64,000 nucleotides of DNA from Callipepla californica brunnescens (taxonomy: Eukaryota; Chordata; Aves; Galliformes; Odontophoridae): contig JALIRH010000096.1 in NCBI GenBank assembly GCA_023055505.1, forward strand, positions 99,501-163,500, written 5' to 3'. Positions 44,201 to 56,489 of the stretch are shown in pieces (within the stretch, counting starts at the first letter, position 1; every line of letters starts with the position of its first letter). The notes under the pieces are model-generated. The model saw nothing but the letters and a program-made list of their open reading frames with translations. It made no database searches and was not told the DNA's origin. A program made the position numbers and the translations under genes.

Positions 44201-46862
44201 CCCTATAGCTTCCTCTTAGATGCCCCACTGCGGCCCCATAGCTGCAGCACTAATGCCCCATAGCTGACCCACTACTGCCTCACTGCTGCCCCATAGCTTC
44301 TCAATAGCTACCTCAACGTTGCCACATATCTGCCCCATAGCCTCCCCACAGCCTCTTCATAGCTACCCAATAGCTGCCTCACTGGTGCACCATAGCTGCC
44401 CCAGAGCCTCGCCATAGCCTCATCATAGCTGCTCCACTGCTGCCCCATTGCTACCTCCCTGCTGCCCCATAGCCGCCCCATGGCTGCCTAATAGCCGCCC
44501 AATAGCTGCCCCACTGCTGCCCCATTGATGCCTTATATCTGCCCGACTACTGCCACATAGCCACTATATACCTGCCCCATAGCCTCCCCATAGCCTCCTC
44601 ATAGCTGCCCCATAGCTGCCCTCTAGCCTCCTCATAGCTGTCCCACTGCTGTCCCATAGCTGCCCCGTGACTGCCTCATAGCTGTCAAACTGCTGCCCTA
44701 AAGACGCCCCATAGCTTCCTCACTGATGCACCATAGCTGCCGCACAGCCTCTCCATAGCCTCTTTATAGCTGCCCAACTGCTGCCCCATAGCTGCCTCAC
44801 TGCTTCCCCACTACTGCCCAATAGCTACCCCATAGCTGCCTCACTGCTGCCCCATATCTGCCCCACTACTTCCCCATAGCTGCCCCACTAATGCCCCATA
44901 GCTGCCCCATAGCCTCTCCTGAGCTGCCACATAGCTGCCTCACTACTGCCCCAACTGCTGCCCAACTGCTGCCTCATAGCTGCCAAACTACTGCCCCACA
45001 GCCGCCCCAAAGCTGTTTCAAATCTGCTCCATAGCTGCCCCATAGCCTCCTCATAGCTGCCCAACTGCTGCCCCATAGCTGACTCACTGCTAACCCATAG
45101 CTGCCCCATGGCTGCCTTATAGCCGCACCATAGCTGCTTCACTGCTGCCACATATCTGACCCATAGCCGCCTCATAACTGCCTCACTGCTGCTTCATAGC
45201 CGCCCCATAGCCTCCTCATAGCCTCCTCATATCTGCCCCACTGCTGCCACATAGCTGTCTTACTACTGCCCCATACCTGCCCCACTGCTGCTCCATATCC
45301 GCCCCATAGCTGCCCGACTGCTGCCCCATATCTGCCCCATAGCCTCCTCATAGCTGTTCTAAAGCTAGCTCAATGCTGTCCGATAGCTGCCCCATAGCCT
45401 CCCCATAGCCTCCTCTTAACTGCCCCACTCGGCCCCATAGCTGCAGCACTAATGCCCCATAGCTGACCGACTACTCCCTCATTGCTGCCCCATAGCTTCC
45501 CCATAGCTACCTCACCGTTGCCACATATCTACCCCATATCCTCCCCACAGCCTCCTCAAAGCTACCCCATAGCTGCCTCACTGTTGCACCATAGCTGCCC
45601 CATAGCCTCTCCATACCCTCCTCATTGCTGCCCCATAGCTGCCCCATAGCTTCCCCACAGCCTCCTCATAACTGTCCCATTGGTGCCCCATAGCTGCCCC
45701 ATGGCTGCCTCACTGGTGTACCATAGCTGCCCCATGGCTGCCTCACTGGTGTACCATAGCTGCCCCGTAGACTCACCATAGCCTCATCATAGCTTCCCAA
45801 CTGCTGCCCCATTGCTACCTCCCTGCTGCCCTATAGCTGCCCCATAGCTGCTCCATAGCCTCCTCAGAACTGCCCCACTAATGCCCCATAGCTGCCGCAC
45901 TAATGCCCCATATTTGACTCTCTACTCCCTCACTGCTGCCCCGTAGCCTCCCTATAGCTGCCTCACTGGTGCCCCATATCTGCCTCACTGGTGCCCCATA
46001 GCTGCCCCATAGCTTCCCCACAGCCTTCTCATAGCTGCCTCACTACTTCCTCACTGCTGCCCCATAGCTTTCTCATAGCTACCCCATAGCTGCCTCACTG
46101 CTGCCCCATATCTGCCCCACTACTTCCCCATAGCTGCCCCACTAATGCCCCATAGCTGCCACATAGCCTCTTAATAACCGTCCCATATCTGCCCCACTGC
46201 TGCTCCATTGCCTCCCCATAACCTCCTCATAGCTGACCCATAGCTGCCCCATAGCTACCTCACTGCTGCCCCATACGTGCCCCATGGCTGCCTAATTCCC
46301 GCCCCATAGCTGCCCCACTGCTGCCTTATATCTGCCCAACTACTGCCACATAGGCGCTCTATAGCTGCCCCATAGCCTCCCCTTAGCCTCCTCATAGCTG
46401 CCCCATAGCTAGCTCTCTGCTGCCACATAGCTTCCCCATAGCCTCCTCATAGCTGTCCCACTGCTGCCCCATAGCTGCCAAAATGCTGCCCCAAAGCCGC
46501 CCCATAGCTTCCTCACTGATGCACCATAGCTGCCCCATAGCCTCCCATAGCCTCCTTATAGCTGCCTCACTGCTACTCCATAGCTCCATCACTGCTGCCT
46601 CATAGCTGCCCCACTACTGCCTCATGGCTGCTTGATGGCTGCCTAATAGCCGCCCCATACCTGCCCCACTGTTGCCCCATAACTGCCCCATGGCTACCCT
46701 TAGAGCTGCCCCACTTCTGTCCCATAGCTGCCCCATAGCTGCCCCACTGCTGCCCCGTGGCTGTCTCATTTCTGCCCCATACCTGCCTTACTGCAGCCCC
46801 ATAGCCGCCCCATAGCCACCCCATAGCTGCCTCATATCCTCCCCATAGCCTCCTCATAGATG
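41230..46862. repeat. 11-bp minisatellite array, block 1 (CTGCCCCATAG family)
   Basis: About 5.6 kb made of 11-bp units: CTGCCCCATAG, CTGCCCCACTG, CTGCCTCATAG, CTGCCTCACTG, CCTCCCCATAG and CCTCCTCATAG. Larger duplications keep the 11-bp register: 43512 onward repeats at 43721 (209 bp, 19 units), and the CCTCTCCTGAG region at 44011 repeats at 44913 (902 bp, 82 units). The minus strand lacks stop codons in the consensus, so many open frames reading LWGSYGAAMGQ-like peptides appear. I treat these as repeat artefacts. The array begins exactly where ERV-3 pol is cut. Confidence 0.93.
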
Positions 46863-47400
46863 TTACAAGTGCTAGGGGAAAAAAGAGAGCGCCGCGCGGC
46901 CCCGGAATCCTGCCCCGCCCCTCCCCCGCTGCCGCTGCCGCTGCCGCTGCCCCTGCCCAGCCCCACCCCTAAAGCTCACAGTGCCTCCCGTACAGCCGCC
47001 GCCGCCGCTCCAACGTGCGGTTTCCGCGGCAACGGAGCCGCCGCCGCCGCCGCCGCTCCAACGCGCGGTTTCCGCGGTTTCCGCAGTTTCCGCGGTTCCC
47101 ACGGCAACGGAGCCGCCGCCGCCGCCGCCGCCGCCGCTCCAACGCGCGGTTTCCGCGGTTTCCGCGGCGCCGCCACCGCCGCCGCCATAGTACTCCACCG
47201 CTCCGTTCATCTGCGGGGGGGGGGACTTCCGTTTCCGGCTTCCGGGACCGGCGCACGCGTAGTGCTATTCCCAGAGCCGCGCGCAGTGGGGGTGGGGCTG
47301 TTCGGCCATGGCGTTGGCGGGGGGGGAGGTCGCGCAACGTGGAGCTCCTGGGGGAGCTACAGCGGCTGCTCGCGCACACGCAGGTGGGAAAGGGGAGGGG
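46863..47400 (+). promoter_or_regulatory. CpG-island promoter-like block
   Basis: The sequence changes abruptly to very GC- and CpG-rich DNA with GCCGCC runs. Three imperfect copies of a unit containing CCAACGCGCGGTTTCCGCGG lie near 47010, 47058 and 47139. At 47225-47246 three GGAA/TTCC (ETS-type) motifs follow each other (ACTTCCG, TTTCCGG, CTTCCGG), an arrangement common in housekeeping promoters. Many CpG sites have survived, so the block seems not to have been methylated for long in the germ line. It ends with a possible first exon and a GT donor. It sits between two blocks of the 11-bp minisatellite. Confidence 0.65.
47308..47383 (+). CDS. Candidate first coding exon at the CpG island, gene unknown
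   Basis: An ATG in good context (TTCGGCCATGG) is followed by 76 bp to a donor CAG|GTGGGAA. In the ATG frame the product is an alanine/glycine-rich peptide (MALAGGEVAQRGAPGG). In another frame the same DNA reads RNVELLGELQRLLAHTQ, ending exactly at the donor, and looks like a real amphipathic helix. The two frames differ by one base, and a run of eight G lies between them. Either the G run is one base off in this copy or assembly, or the helix frame is not used. I do not recognise the protein, and no second exon is visible in the window. Confidence 0.4.
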
Positions 47401-47699
47401 GGGAGGAGTGGGGTGGCGGAGGGAGAAGGGGGGAATAGGGTGTGGGTGGGGTGGGGCGGAGTTGGGTGAGGGACGGGGATGTGGGGCTGGGGTTGGGGCT
47501 AATGGGGCTCGATGCTCGGTTCTAAGTCCGGGTGCTCAGTTAGGGGTCTGAAGGCTCTGTTATGGGGCTGGGGCTGCAGATGTGGGGTCGGGGTTGTGGG
47601 TCCGGGGCCGTCGATGTGGGGGAGGGATCAGCCAGTCCTCATTGGTGGGCAACCATGGAAGGGGCGAGGACTCCAACAAAAGAAGCGGGGGGAAACCAG
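47401..47699 (+). other. G-rich sequence after the candidate exon
   Basis: About 300 bp of G-rich DNA (GGGGTGGGG-type runs, GATGTGGGG recurring near 47479, 47579 and 47614), looking like the start of an intron. It passes into the second minisatellite block through AGCAGCCCCACTGCTGCCC at 47698. No coding potential beyond chance is seen. Confidence 0.5.
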
Positions 47700-50600
47700 C
47701 AGCCCCACTGCTGCCCCACTGCAGCCCCATAGCTGCCCCACTGCTGCCCCATAGCTGCCCCACTGCTGCCCCGCTGCCACCCCATAGCCACCCCACTGCT
47801 GCCCCATAGCTGCCCCACTACTGCCTCATAGTGGCCCCATAGCCTCCTCAGAGCTGCCCGATAGCTGCCTCATAGCCACCAGATAGCCGCCCCATAGCTG
47901 CTCCATAGCCTCCCCATAGCCTCCTCATAGCTGCAACACTGCTGCACCATAGCTGCTCCATGGCTGTATAATAGCCGCCCGATAGCTGCCCCACGGCTTC
48001 CCAATAGCTGCCCAATAGCTGCCCGACTCCTGCCACATAGCCGCTCTATACCTGCCCAATAGCCTCCTCATAGCTGTCCCACTGCAGCCCCATACCTGCC
48101 CCATGGCTGCCCCATTGCTGCCACATAGCCACCCCACTGCTGCCCCATAGCTGCCCCACTACTGCCTCATAGCGGCCTCATAGCCTCCTCAGAGCTGCTC
48201 GATATCTGCATCACTGCTGCCTTAGAGCCGCCCCATAGCTGCCCCACTGCTGCCCCATTGCTGCCTCACTGCAGCCCCATAGCTGCCAATGGCTGCCCCA
48301 AAGCCTGCTCATAGCTGCCCCACTGCTGCCCCATAGCCGCCCCATAGCTGCCCCACTGCTAACTTATAGTTGCCCCACTACTGCCCCATAGCTTCCCCAC
48401 TGCTGCTCCACAGCCGCCCCAAAGCCTGCTCATAGCTGCCCCACTGCTGCCCCATATCTGCCTCATGGCTGCCTCATAGCCGCACCATAGCTGCCCCACT
48501 GCTGCCCCGTGTCTGCCTCATGGCTGCCTCATAGCCGCACCATAGCTGCCCCACTGCTGTCCCATAGCTGCCCTATAGCTTCCTCGTAGCTGCCCCACTG
48601 CTGCCCCATAGATGCAAAATGGCTGCCTCATAGCCGCTCCGTAGCTGCCCCACTGCTGCCCTATAGCATTTCCATAGCCTCTTCATAGCTGCCTCACTGC
48701 TGCCCCACAGCCACCCCATGGCTGCCTCATACCTGCCCCATAGCTGCCTCCTAGCCGCTCCATACATGCCCCATAGTCTCCCTATAGCGTCCTCATTGCT
48801 GCCCCACTACTGCCCCATAGCTGCCCCACTACTGCGTTATTGCTGCCCCACTGCTGCCCCATAGCTGCCCCATAACGTCCTCATAGCTGCCCCATAGCTG
48901 CCCCATACCTGCCTCACTGCTGCCCAATAGGTGCCCAAAGGCTGCCTAATAGCCGCCCCATAGCTGCCCCACTGCTTCCCAATAGCTGCCTTATATCTGC
49001 CCGACTGCTGCCCCATAGCTGCCTCATAGCCTCCCCATAGTCTCCTCATAGTTGCCCACACTGCTGCCCCATAGCCTTCCCATAGCTGCCTTAGCTGCCC
49101 CACTGCTGCCCCATATCTGCCCCATAGCCTCCTCAAGGCCTCCTCATAGCTAACCCATAGCTGCCTCACTCGTGCCCCATAGCTGCCTCTCTGCTGCCCC
49201 ATAGCTGCCCCATAGCCTCCTCATAGCTGCCTCACTGCTGCCCCATATCTGCCCAACTTCTGCCTAATTGCTGCCTCACTGCTGCACCATAGCTGCCCTA
49301 CGGCTGCCTCATAGTTGCCCCATAGCTGTCTCATAGCCACCCGATAGCTGCCTCCATAGCCTTCTCGTAGCTTCCTTACTGCTGCCCCATAGCTGCACCG
49401 TGGCTGCCCCATAACTGCACCGTGGCTGCCTCATAGCCGTTACATATCTGCCCCATAGCCTCCCCATAGCCTCCCCATAGCTTCCTCATAGCTGCCTCAC
49501 TGCTACCCCATAGCTCCCTCGCTGCTTTCCCATAGGTGCCCCATGGCTACCTCATAGCTGCCCCACTGCTGTCCCATAGCTGCCCCATGGCTGCCTCATA
49601 GCCACCCCATAGCTGACCCACTGCTGCCTCATAGCCACCCCATAGCTGACCCACCGCTGCCTCATAGCTGCTCCACTACTGCCCCATAGCTGCCTCACTG
49701 GTTTCTCATACCTACCCCATGGCTGCCTCATAACCTCACCATAGCTGCCCCACTACTGCCCCATAGCCACCCCGTCGCTGCCCCATAGCCTCCCCATACT
49801 TGCCCCATAGCTGTCTCACTGCTGCCCCATAGCTGCCCCATGGCTGCCTCATAGCCGTCCAATAGCTGCCCGACTACTGCCCCATAGCTGCCTCATAGCC
49901 TCCCCATAGTCTCCTCATAGTTGCCCACACTGCTGCCCCATAGCCTCCCCATAGCTGCCTTAGCTGCCCCACTGCTGCACCACATCTGCCCCATAGCCTC
50001 CTCATAGCTGACCCATAGCTGCTTGATAAGTGCCTCATACCTGTTCTATAACTGCCTCACTGCTGCCCCATAGCTGCCCCATAGTTTCCTCAGAGCCTCC
50101 TCATATTTGCCCCACTGCTGCCCCGTAGCTGCCTTACTACTGCCCCATACCTGCCTCACTGCTGCCCCATAGCTTCCCCGTCGCTGCCTCATAGCCGCCC
50201 CATTGCTGCCCCATGGCTTCCCAATAGCATCCTCAAAGCTGCCCCATTGCTTCCCCTTAGCTTCCTCACTGCTGCCCCATAGCTACCCCACTACTGCCCC
50301 ATAGCCGCCCCGTAGCCTCAAAGCTGCCCCACTGCTGCCCCATGGCTGCCTCTTTGTTGCCCCATACCTGCCCCACTGCTGCCCTATAGCCACCCCATAG
50401 CTGCCTCACTTCTGCCCCATAACTGCCTCATATCCTCCCCATAGCCTCCTCATAGATGCCTCACTGCTACACAATAGCTGCCCCACAGCTGCCCCATAGC
50501 TGCCTCACTGCAGCCCCACAGCTACTTTTTGTCTGCCTCAAAGATGCCCCATAGCTTCCTCATGGCCTTCCCATAGTCTCATCATAGCTGCCCCACTGCT

Positions 50601-51742
50601 GCCCCATAGCTGCCTTACTACTGCCCCTTGCTGCCCCAAGGCTCGCTTGTAGCTACACCATAGCTGTTTCACTACTGCCACATAGCTGCCCCATGGCTGC
50701 CCCATAGCTGCTCAACTGCTGCCCCATAGTCGCCCCATAGCTGCCCCACTGCTGCCCCATACCTGCTTCATAGCCTCCCCATAGTCTCCTCCTGCTACCC
50801 CACTGCTGCCCCATAGCTGCTCCATAGCCTCTCAAGAGACTCCTCATAGCTGCCCCACTTCAGCCCCATAGCCGCCCCATAGCTGCCTCACTGCTGCCCC
50901 ATTGCCACCCCATGGCTGCCTAATAGCCGCCCCATAGCTGTCCCACTGCTGCCCCATAGCTGCCTTATAGGTGCCCCACTACTGCCACATTGCCGCTCTA
51001 TAGCTGCCCCATAGCCACCCCATAGCTGCCCCCATAGCCTTCTCAATAGCTTCCTTACTGCTGCCCATAGCTGCCCCACTGCTGCCCCATAGCTGCACCG
51101 TGGCTGCCCCATAGCCTCCCCATAGCCTCATCATAGCTGCCTCACTGCTACCCCATAGCTCCCTCGCTGCTTCCCCATAGCTGCCCCATGGCTACCTCAT
51201 AGCTGCCCCATAGCTGCCCCACTACTGCCCCATAGCCACCCCATAGCTGCCTCACTGCTCCCCCATAGCTACATTTTGTCTGCCTCAGAGCTGCCCCATC
51301 GCTTCCCCATGGCCTTCCCATAGCCTCGTCATAGCTGCCAAACTACTGACCCATAGCTGCTTCACTACTGCCCCATAGCTGCCCAATGGCTTCCCCATAG
51401 CCGCCCTATAGCTGCCCAACTACTGCCCCATAGCCTCCCCATAGCTGCCTCACTGCTCCCCCATAGCTGCCCCATGTCTGCCTCATCGCCGCCCCATAGC
51501 TGCCCCATAGCCTCTCGATAGCTGACCCATAGCTGCCCCATAGCCTCCTCATAGCTGCCTCACTGCTGCCTGATTGCTGCCTCACTTCTGCCCCATAGCT
51601 GCCCAATGGCTTCCTCATAGCCGCCCCATAGCTGCCCCACTGCTGCCCCATAGCTGCCTTATAGCTGCCCTACTACTGCCCCATAGCTGCCCCACTGCTG
51701 CCCAATAGCTGCCTCATAGCTTCCCCATAGCCTCCTCATACC
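47700..51742. repeat. 11-bp minisatellite array, block 2
   Basis: The same 11-bp family as block 1 resumes after the CpG-rich island and runs for about 4 kb to CCTCCTCATAC at 51740. Internal longer duplications are present: the stretch GCCACACTGCTGCCCCATAG-type near 49050 recurs near 49925, and CTCATAGCCGCACCATAGC-type units recur near 48478 and 48527. Open frames on the minus strand are repeat artefacts. Confidence 0.92.
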
Positions 51743-54052
51743 TTTCTTTTCTCTTATTCTGGCATTCTGACATTCTGACATTGTGACATTCTGAGATACT
51801 CTCATTGTCACATTGCAACATTGTTACATTCTAATATTCTCCCATTCTGAACTTCTGGAATTATGACAACCTGCCATTGTGACATTCTCCCATTCTGACA
51901 TTATGACATTCTAATATTCTCACATTCTGAAGTTCTGGCATTATGACAACCTGCCCTTGTGCTATTTTCACATTCTGACATTCTGACATTCTAGCATTGT
52001 GACATAGTGACATTCTGGAATTGTGACAACCTGTCATTCTGACATTCTGTCATTGTGATACTCTCACATTCTGCTATTGTGACATTCAGATATTTGGACA
52101 TTCTGAAATTCTGGAATTGTGACATTCTGAAATTCTGGAAATGTGACAATCTGTCATTCTCACATTGTGACAATGCAAAATTCTGATACTGTGAAATTCT
52201 GACTCTCTCTCATTGTGACATTGTGAGATTCTCACATCGTGGCATTGTGGCATTCTCACTTTCTCACGTTCTGACATGTTAACATTGTGACATTCTAACA
52301 TTCTCTCATTGTGATTTTCGGCCATATTTATCATCTGACATTGTGACGTTCTGTCACAGTCATATGTTGTCATTGTGACATTCTATCTTCATGACATACT
52401 GATATTGTGACTTTGTGGCATTGTGATACACTGACATTCTGAAATTGTGGCAATCTGTCATTGTGACTCTGTGACATTCTCCAATTCTGACATTCTCACA
52501 TTCTAACGTTCTCACATTGTGTCATTCGGTCATTGTCATATTCTCACTTTCTGATATTCTCTCATTGTGATATCGTGACGTTGTGACAATTTGACATTCT
52601 GACATTAAGACATTCCGACATCATGAGATTCTCTCTTTCTCTCATTCTGACATTTTGACATTGTGACATTCTCACTTTCTCATATTCTGCCATTCTGATA
52701 TTCTGGCATTGTGACATTCTGAGATACTCACATTGTAACATTGTGACATTGTGACATTCTAATATTCTCACCTTCTGAAGTTCTGGCATTATGACAATCT
52801 GCCATTGTGATATTCTCACTTTCTGATATTATGACATTCTAGCGTTGTGACATAGTGAAATTGTGACATTGTGACATTCAGACATGTTGACATTCTGAAA
52901 TTCTGGAATTGTGACAACCTGTCATTCTCACATTGTGACAATGCAACATTCTGATATTGTGACATGATGACATTGTGACACTGTGACATTCTGAAATTCT
53001 AACTCTCCCTCATTCTGACGTTCAGACATTCTCACATTGTGACATTGTAAAACTCTGACTCTCTCTCATGGTGACATTCAGACATTCACACATTTTGACA
53101 TTCTGACATTCTGGCATTCTGACATTCTCACAATGTGTCATTCGGTCATTGCCATATTCTCACTTTCTGATATTCTCTCATTGTGATATTGTGACGTTGT
53201 GACAATTTGACATTCTGACGTTAAGACATTCTGACATCATGACATTCTCTCTTTCCCTCATTCTGACATTTTGACATTGTGACATTCTGAGATACTCTCA
53301 TGGTGACATTGTGACATTGTGGCATTCTAATATTCTCACCTTCTGATGTTCTGGCATTATGACAATCTGCCATTGTGATGTTCTCACCTTGTGACATTGT
53401 GACATTCTAGCATTTTGACAATGCGTCATTCTGACGTTGTGACATAGTGACATTCTGGAATTTGGAAAATCTTTCATTCTGACATTCTGTCATTGTGACA
53501 TTCTCAGAATCTGACATTGTGACATTCTGATATTTTCACATTCTGAAATTCTGTAATCGTGACAATCTGTCATTCTCCCATTGTGGTATTTGTGACGTTC
53601 TTACACTGTTACATATTGATATTCTGACATTGAGACATTGCGACATTGTGACATAGTGATATTCTGTCATTCTGACATTTTGACATTCTCACATTCTCAC
53701 TTTCTTACATTGTGACACTCGGTCATTGTGATATTCTCTCTTTTTCATCTCCTCTTATTGTGACTTTCTGACACAGTCATATTCCCTAATCTTGTAGTTG
53801 TGACACAGTGAAGATTTGACATTCTGACATTAAGACACTCTGACATCATGACATTCTCACTTTCTCCCATTCTGACATGTTGACATTGTTGCATTCTAAC
53901 ATTCTCTCATTGCTATATTCTGACATATTTCTATTCTGTCATTGTGGCATTCTCTCACAGACACATGCTGCCATTTTGACATTCTATCATTGTGACATTC
54001 TGACATTGTGACATTCTGAGATACTCTCATGGTGACATTCTGACATTCTAAT
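51743..54052. repeat. 10-bp minisatellite array (TGACATTCTG family), part 1
   Basis: Units of ten bases (TGACATTCTG, TGACATTGTG, TCACATTCTG, TGATATTCTC) fill the region. Larger repeats occur: a CATTGTGATATTGTGACG block near 52565 recurs near 53180. The minus-strand consensus lacks stops, giving artefactual frames with MSQCHNVRMSEC-like decapeptides. Confidence 0.92.
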
Positions 54053-54385
54053 TGTATGGGAACTGTTGAATCATGGCCTGAACCACTGATTGATCACCTG
54101 AGGCAAGCCCTGAGTCAGCTGCAGGGGCACAAGTGAGTGTGATTGGAAGGGGTGGAGTTTGACTCCACCTCTGCCAAGACCCCATTTAAGGGCTGACCTC
54201 CAGCAGGGAAGGTTCTCTTGTTAGAGATCCCTCCCTTTTGGAGTTATTAGCGAGCCTCGACCATCATCAGGGTGAGCTCCTCTCTTTTCTTCTTGTTTGT
54301 ATACCATTTTCTTAAGCCTACCTAAAATATACCGCCTTTCGCACAATTTCCATGGAGTGCTTTTTTGGGGGTTATTTGCCCTATA
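54053..54385 (+). mobile_element. Solo LTR (333 bp) with 5-bp target duplication
   Basis: A non-repetitive block starts TGTATGGGAACTG and ends TTTGCCCTATA. It is flanked by CTAAT on both sides (54048-54052 and 54386-54390). The ends form an imperfect inverted repeat (TGTATGGG / CCCTATA). A TATA-like CATTTAAGG lies near 54184. I see no retroviral coding sequence, so this is most likely a solo LTR on the plus strand. The family is not recognised. Confidence 0.65.
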
Positions 54386-54390
54386 CTAAT

Positions 54391-55566
54391 ATTCTGACTT
54401 TCTCACATCGTGACATTCAGTCACTGTCATAATTCTCACTTTCTGATATTCTCTTACTGTGCTATTGTGGCATTGTGACAAGTTGACATTCTGACTTCAT
54501 GACATTCTCTCTTTCCCTCATTCGGACATTGTGACATTGTCACGTTCTGACATTCGGTCGTTGTGATATTCTCACTTTTTCATATTCTCTCTTTGTGACA
54601 TTGTGACACAGTCATATTCCCTGATTTTGTAATTCTGATATTCTGACGTTCTGACATTCTGACATTCTCACAATGTGTCATTCATTCACTGGCATATTCT
54701 CACTTTCTGATATTCTCTCATTGTGATATTGTGACTTTGTGACAATTTGACATTATGGCATCATGACATTCTCTCTTTCCCTCATTCTGATATTCTGACA
54801 TTGGGACATTCTCACTTTCTCGTATTCTGACATTCTGATATATCAATAATCTGTAATTGCGACATTCTCTCATTGTGGCATTGTGACATTCTCTCATTCT
54901 GACACTGAAATTCTGAGATTTGTGATATTGTGACGTTCTCATACTGTGACATTCAGGCACTCTCACATTGGTTCATTCTGACATTCTGACGTTATGACAT
55001 TTTGATGTTGTGACATTCACTCACTCCCATTCTGGCGTTTTCACATTCTGACATTCTCACAATCTGGCATTCTAAAATTGTGGCCATCTCTCATTGTGAC
55101 ATTCACTCATTCTCACATTCTGATAGTTTGACAGTCTCTCTTGGTGACATTTTGAGGTTCTCTCGTTGTGACATTGTGATATTCTGACCTTCTGATGTTC
55201 TGACATTTGGACATTATAGCATTGTGACACTCTGACATTCTCTCCTTGTGACATTCTGACATTCCGATATTTTGACTTTCTCTCATTACCACATTCTGAC
55301 ATTCTGAAACTGTGGGAATCTGTCATTCTGACATTCTGTCATTGTGATATTTGGACTTTGTGACATTTTGACATTTTGAAGTTCTGACATTCTGAGATCC
55401 TCTCATTGTGACACTGTGACATTGTCATTCACTTGGTGTTATTATCTCTCATTGTGACGTTGTGACATTTTGATATTCCCCGATTTTCTAATTGCGACAT
55501 TCTGACATTCGGTCATTGTGATGTTCTCACTTTTTCATATTCTCTCATTGTGACGTTTTGACACAG
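54391..55566. repeat. 10-bp minisatellite array, part 2
   Basis: The TGACATTCTG-type array continues between the two solo LTRs. It contains a GACACAGTCATATTCCCTGA segment (near 54606) that corresponds to the uninterrupted target of the next LTR. Confidence 0.92.
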
Positions 55567-55668
55567 TGTCACGCTCCAAAATAAAGGAGGGAGATGAGGT
55601 TCTTTATATGTATGTGTATACCCGATGGTGAGATTAAAAGGCAATGGTTCAAATGTTAGCCCAACCAG

Positions 55669-55674
55669 TTTATT
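55669..55674 (-). promoter_or_regulatory. Poly(A) signal of the 923-bp LTR
   Basis: AATAAA on the minus strand, about 100 bp before the LTR end. Confidence 0.55.
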
Positions 55675-56071
55675 ACAATAAGTAGTTTTTTAGGGATATG
55701 GGGAAGGGAAGATGGGTGATAGAAAAGAGATGAAAAGCGAAGAGACTTGGCAGAAAGCAAGAAAGAGAAAGAGAGAGCATCAGCACCGTGGATCTGGCGA
55801 GGTCCGTAGTCCGTTGGTCTCAGGAATTCGTCTGGTCTCCGCGGGGGATGGGAGAAAGCCGGGAAGTTTTGCAGCAAGCAGGCGCTGTGCAGGGGGGTTC
55901 TTCCAAAGAGGTTTTTCCCTCAGGAAAGTCTCTTCTTCAAAGTCTTTGGTTTAGTGGTGTCGAGAAAACCAACTGAGCAACTCGACACACCAATGAGTTC
56001 TGTCAAGCGGCGCGCTGGGTACATGGGGGATTGCTTCACCAAACATGCGCACGTAAGAGAGAAATGAATAG

Positions 56072-56080
56072 CTATTTAAA
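56072..56080 (-). promoter_or_regulatory. TATA-like element of the 923-bp LTR
   Basis: TTTAAATAG on the minus strand, about 400 bp upstream of the poly(A) signal. Plausible as the LTR core promoter. Confidence 0.45.
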
Positions 56081-56489
56081 GGTATAGCACATGCATATTC
56101 ATCACATTCCAGACTCTGGTTATCGAGGGGATTAAACCTAAAGGTCAGTTTGGCTTTAAATTTTCAAACCTTGAAGGAGGAAAGCTCCTCACCATTCATG
56201 TGGGTGTTTTGTTTTAAGAGAGGCTTGTCTTGTAGGGACAACAGGGTGTCTATCCTGCTTTCTTTAGCTGCCTCCGTGTTCTGGCATTAGTTTGATTTGT
56301 GCCCACCCAACACATCTGGCCCAACAGATAAATCAACAGGAGTAGTACTTTCGGTGCCATACAAGTATTATTGTCCTTTGTGATGATCAGCTTCTCCAAG
56401 CAGTTGTCAATTAGAGTCTTCTAGCCAGAAAGACCTCATGAAGCAAGCTTTGAGACAACAAAAGTCAAAAACAGTTGCTGTCTTTCACA

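Larger units (their letters stand above)
55567..56489 (-). mobile_element. Solo LTR (923 bp) with 5-bp target duplication
   Basis: The block begins TGTCACGCTCC and ends CTTTCACA on the plus strand, with CACAG on both sides (55562-55566 and 56490-56494). Read on the minus strand, it has a TATA-like TTTAAATAG at 56072-56080 and a poly(A) signal AATAAA at 55669-55674, and it ends in GTGACA. This orientation fits an LTR transcribed leftward. No gag, pol or env sequence is inside. The unoccupied site can be seen in paralogous array units near 53767 and 54606. Confidence 0.75.

Noticed and set aside
41326..51651. Long minus-strand frames reading LWGSYGAAMGQ-like peptides as repeat-protein genes
   Set aside because: The 11-bp unit is stop-free on this strand in all frames, so long frames are expected without selection. 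No promoter or splice context ties them to a gene. The property itself is reported as a finding.
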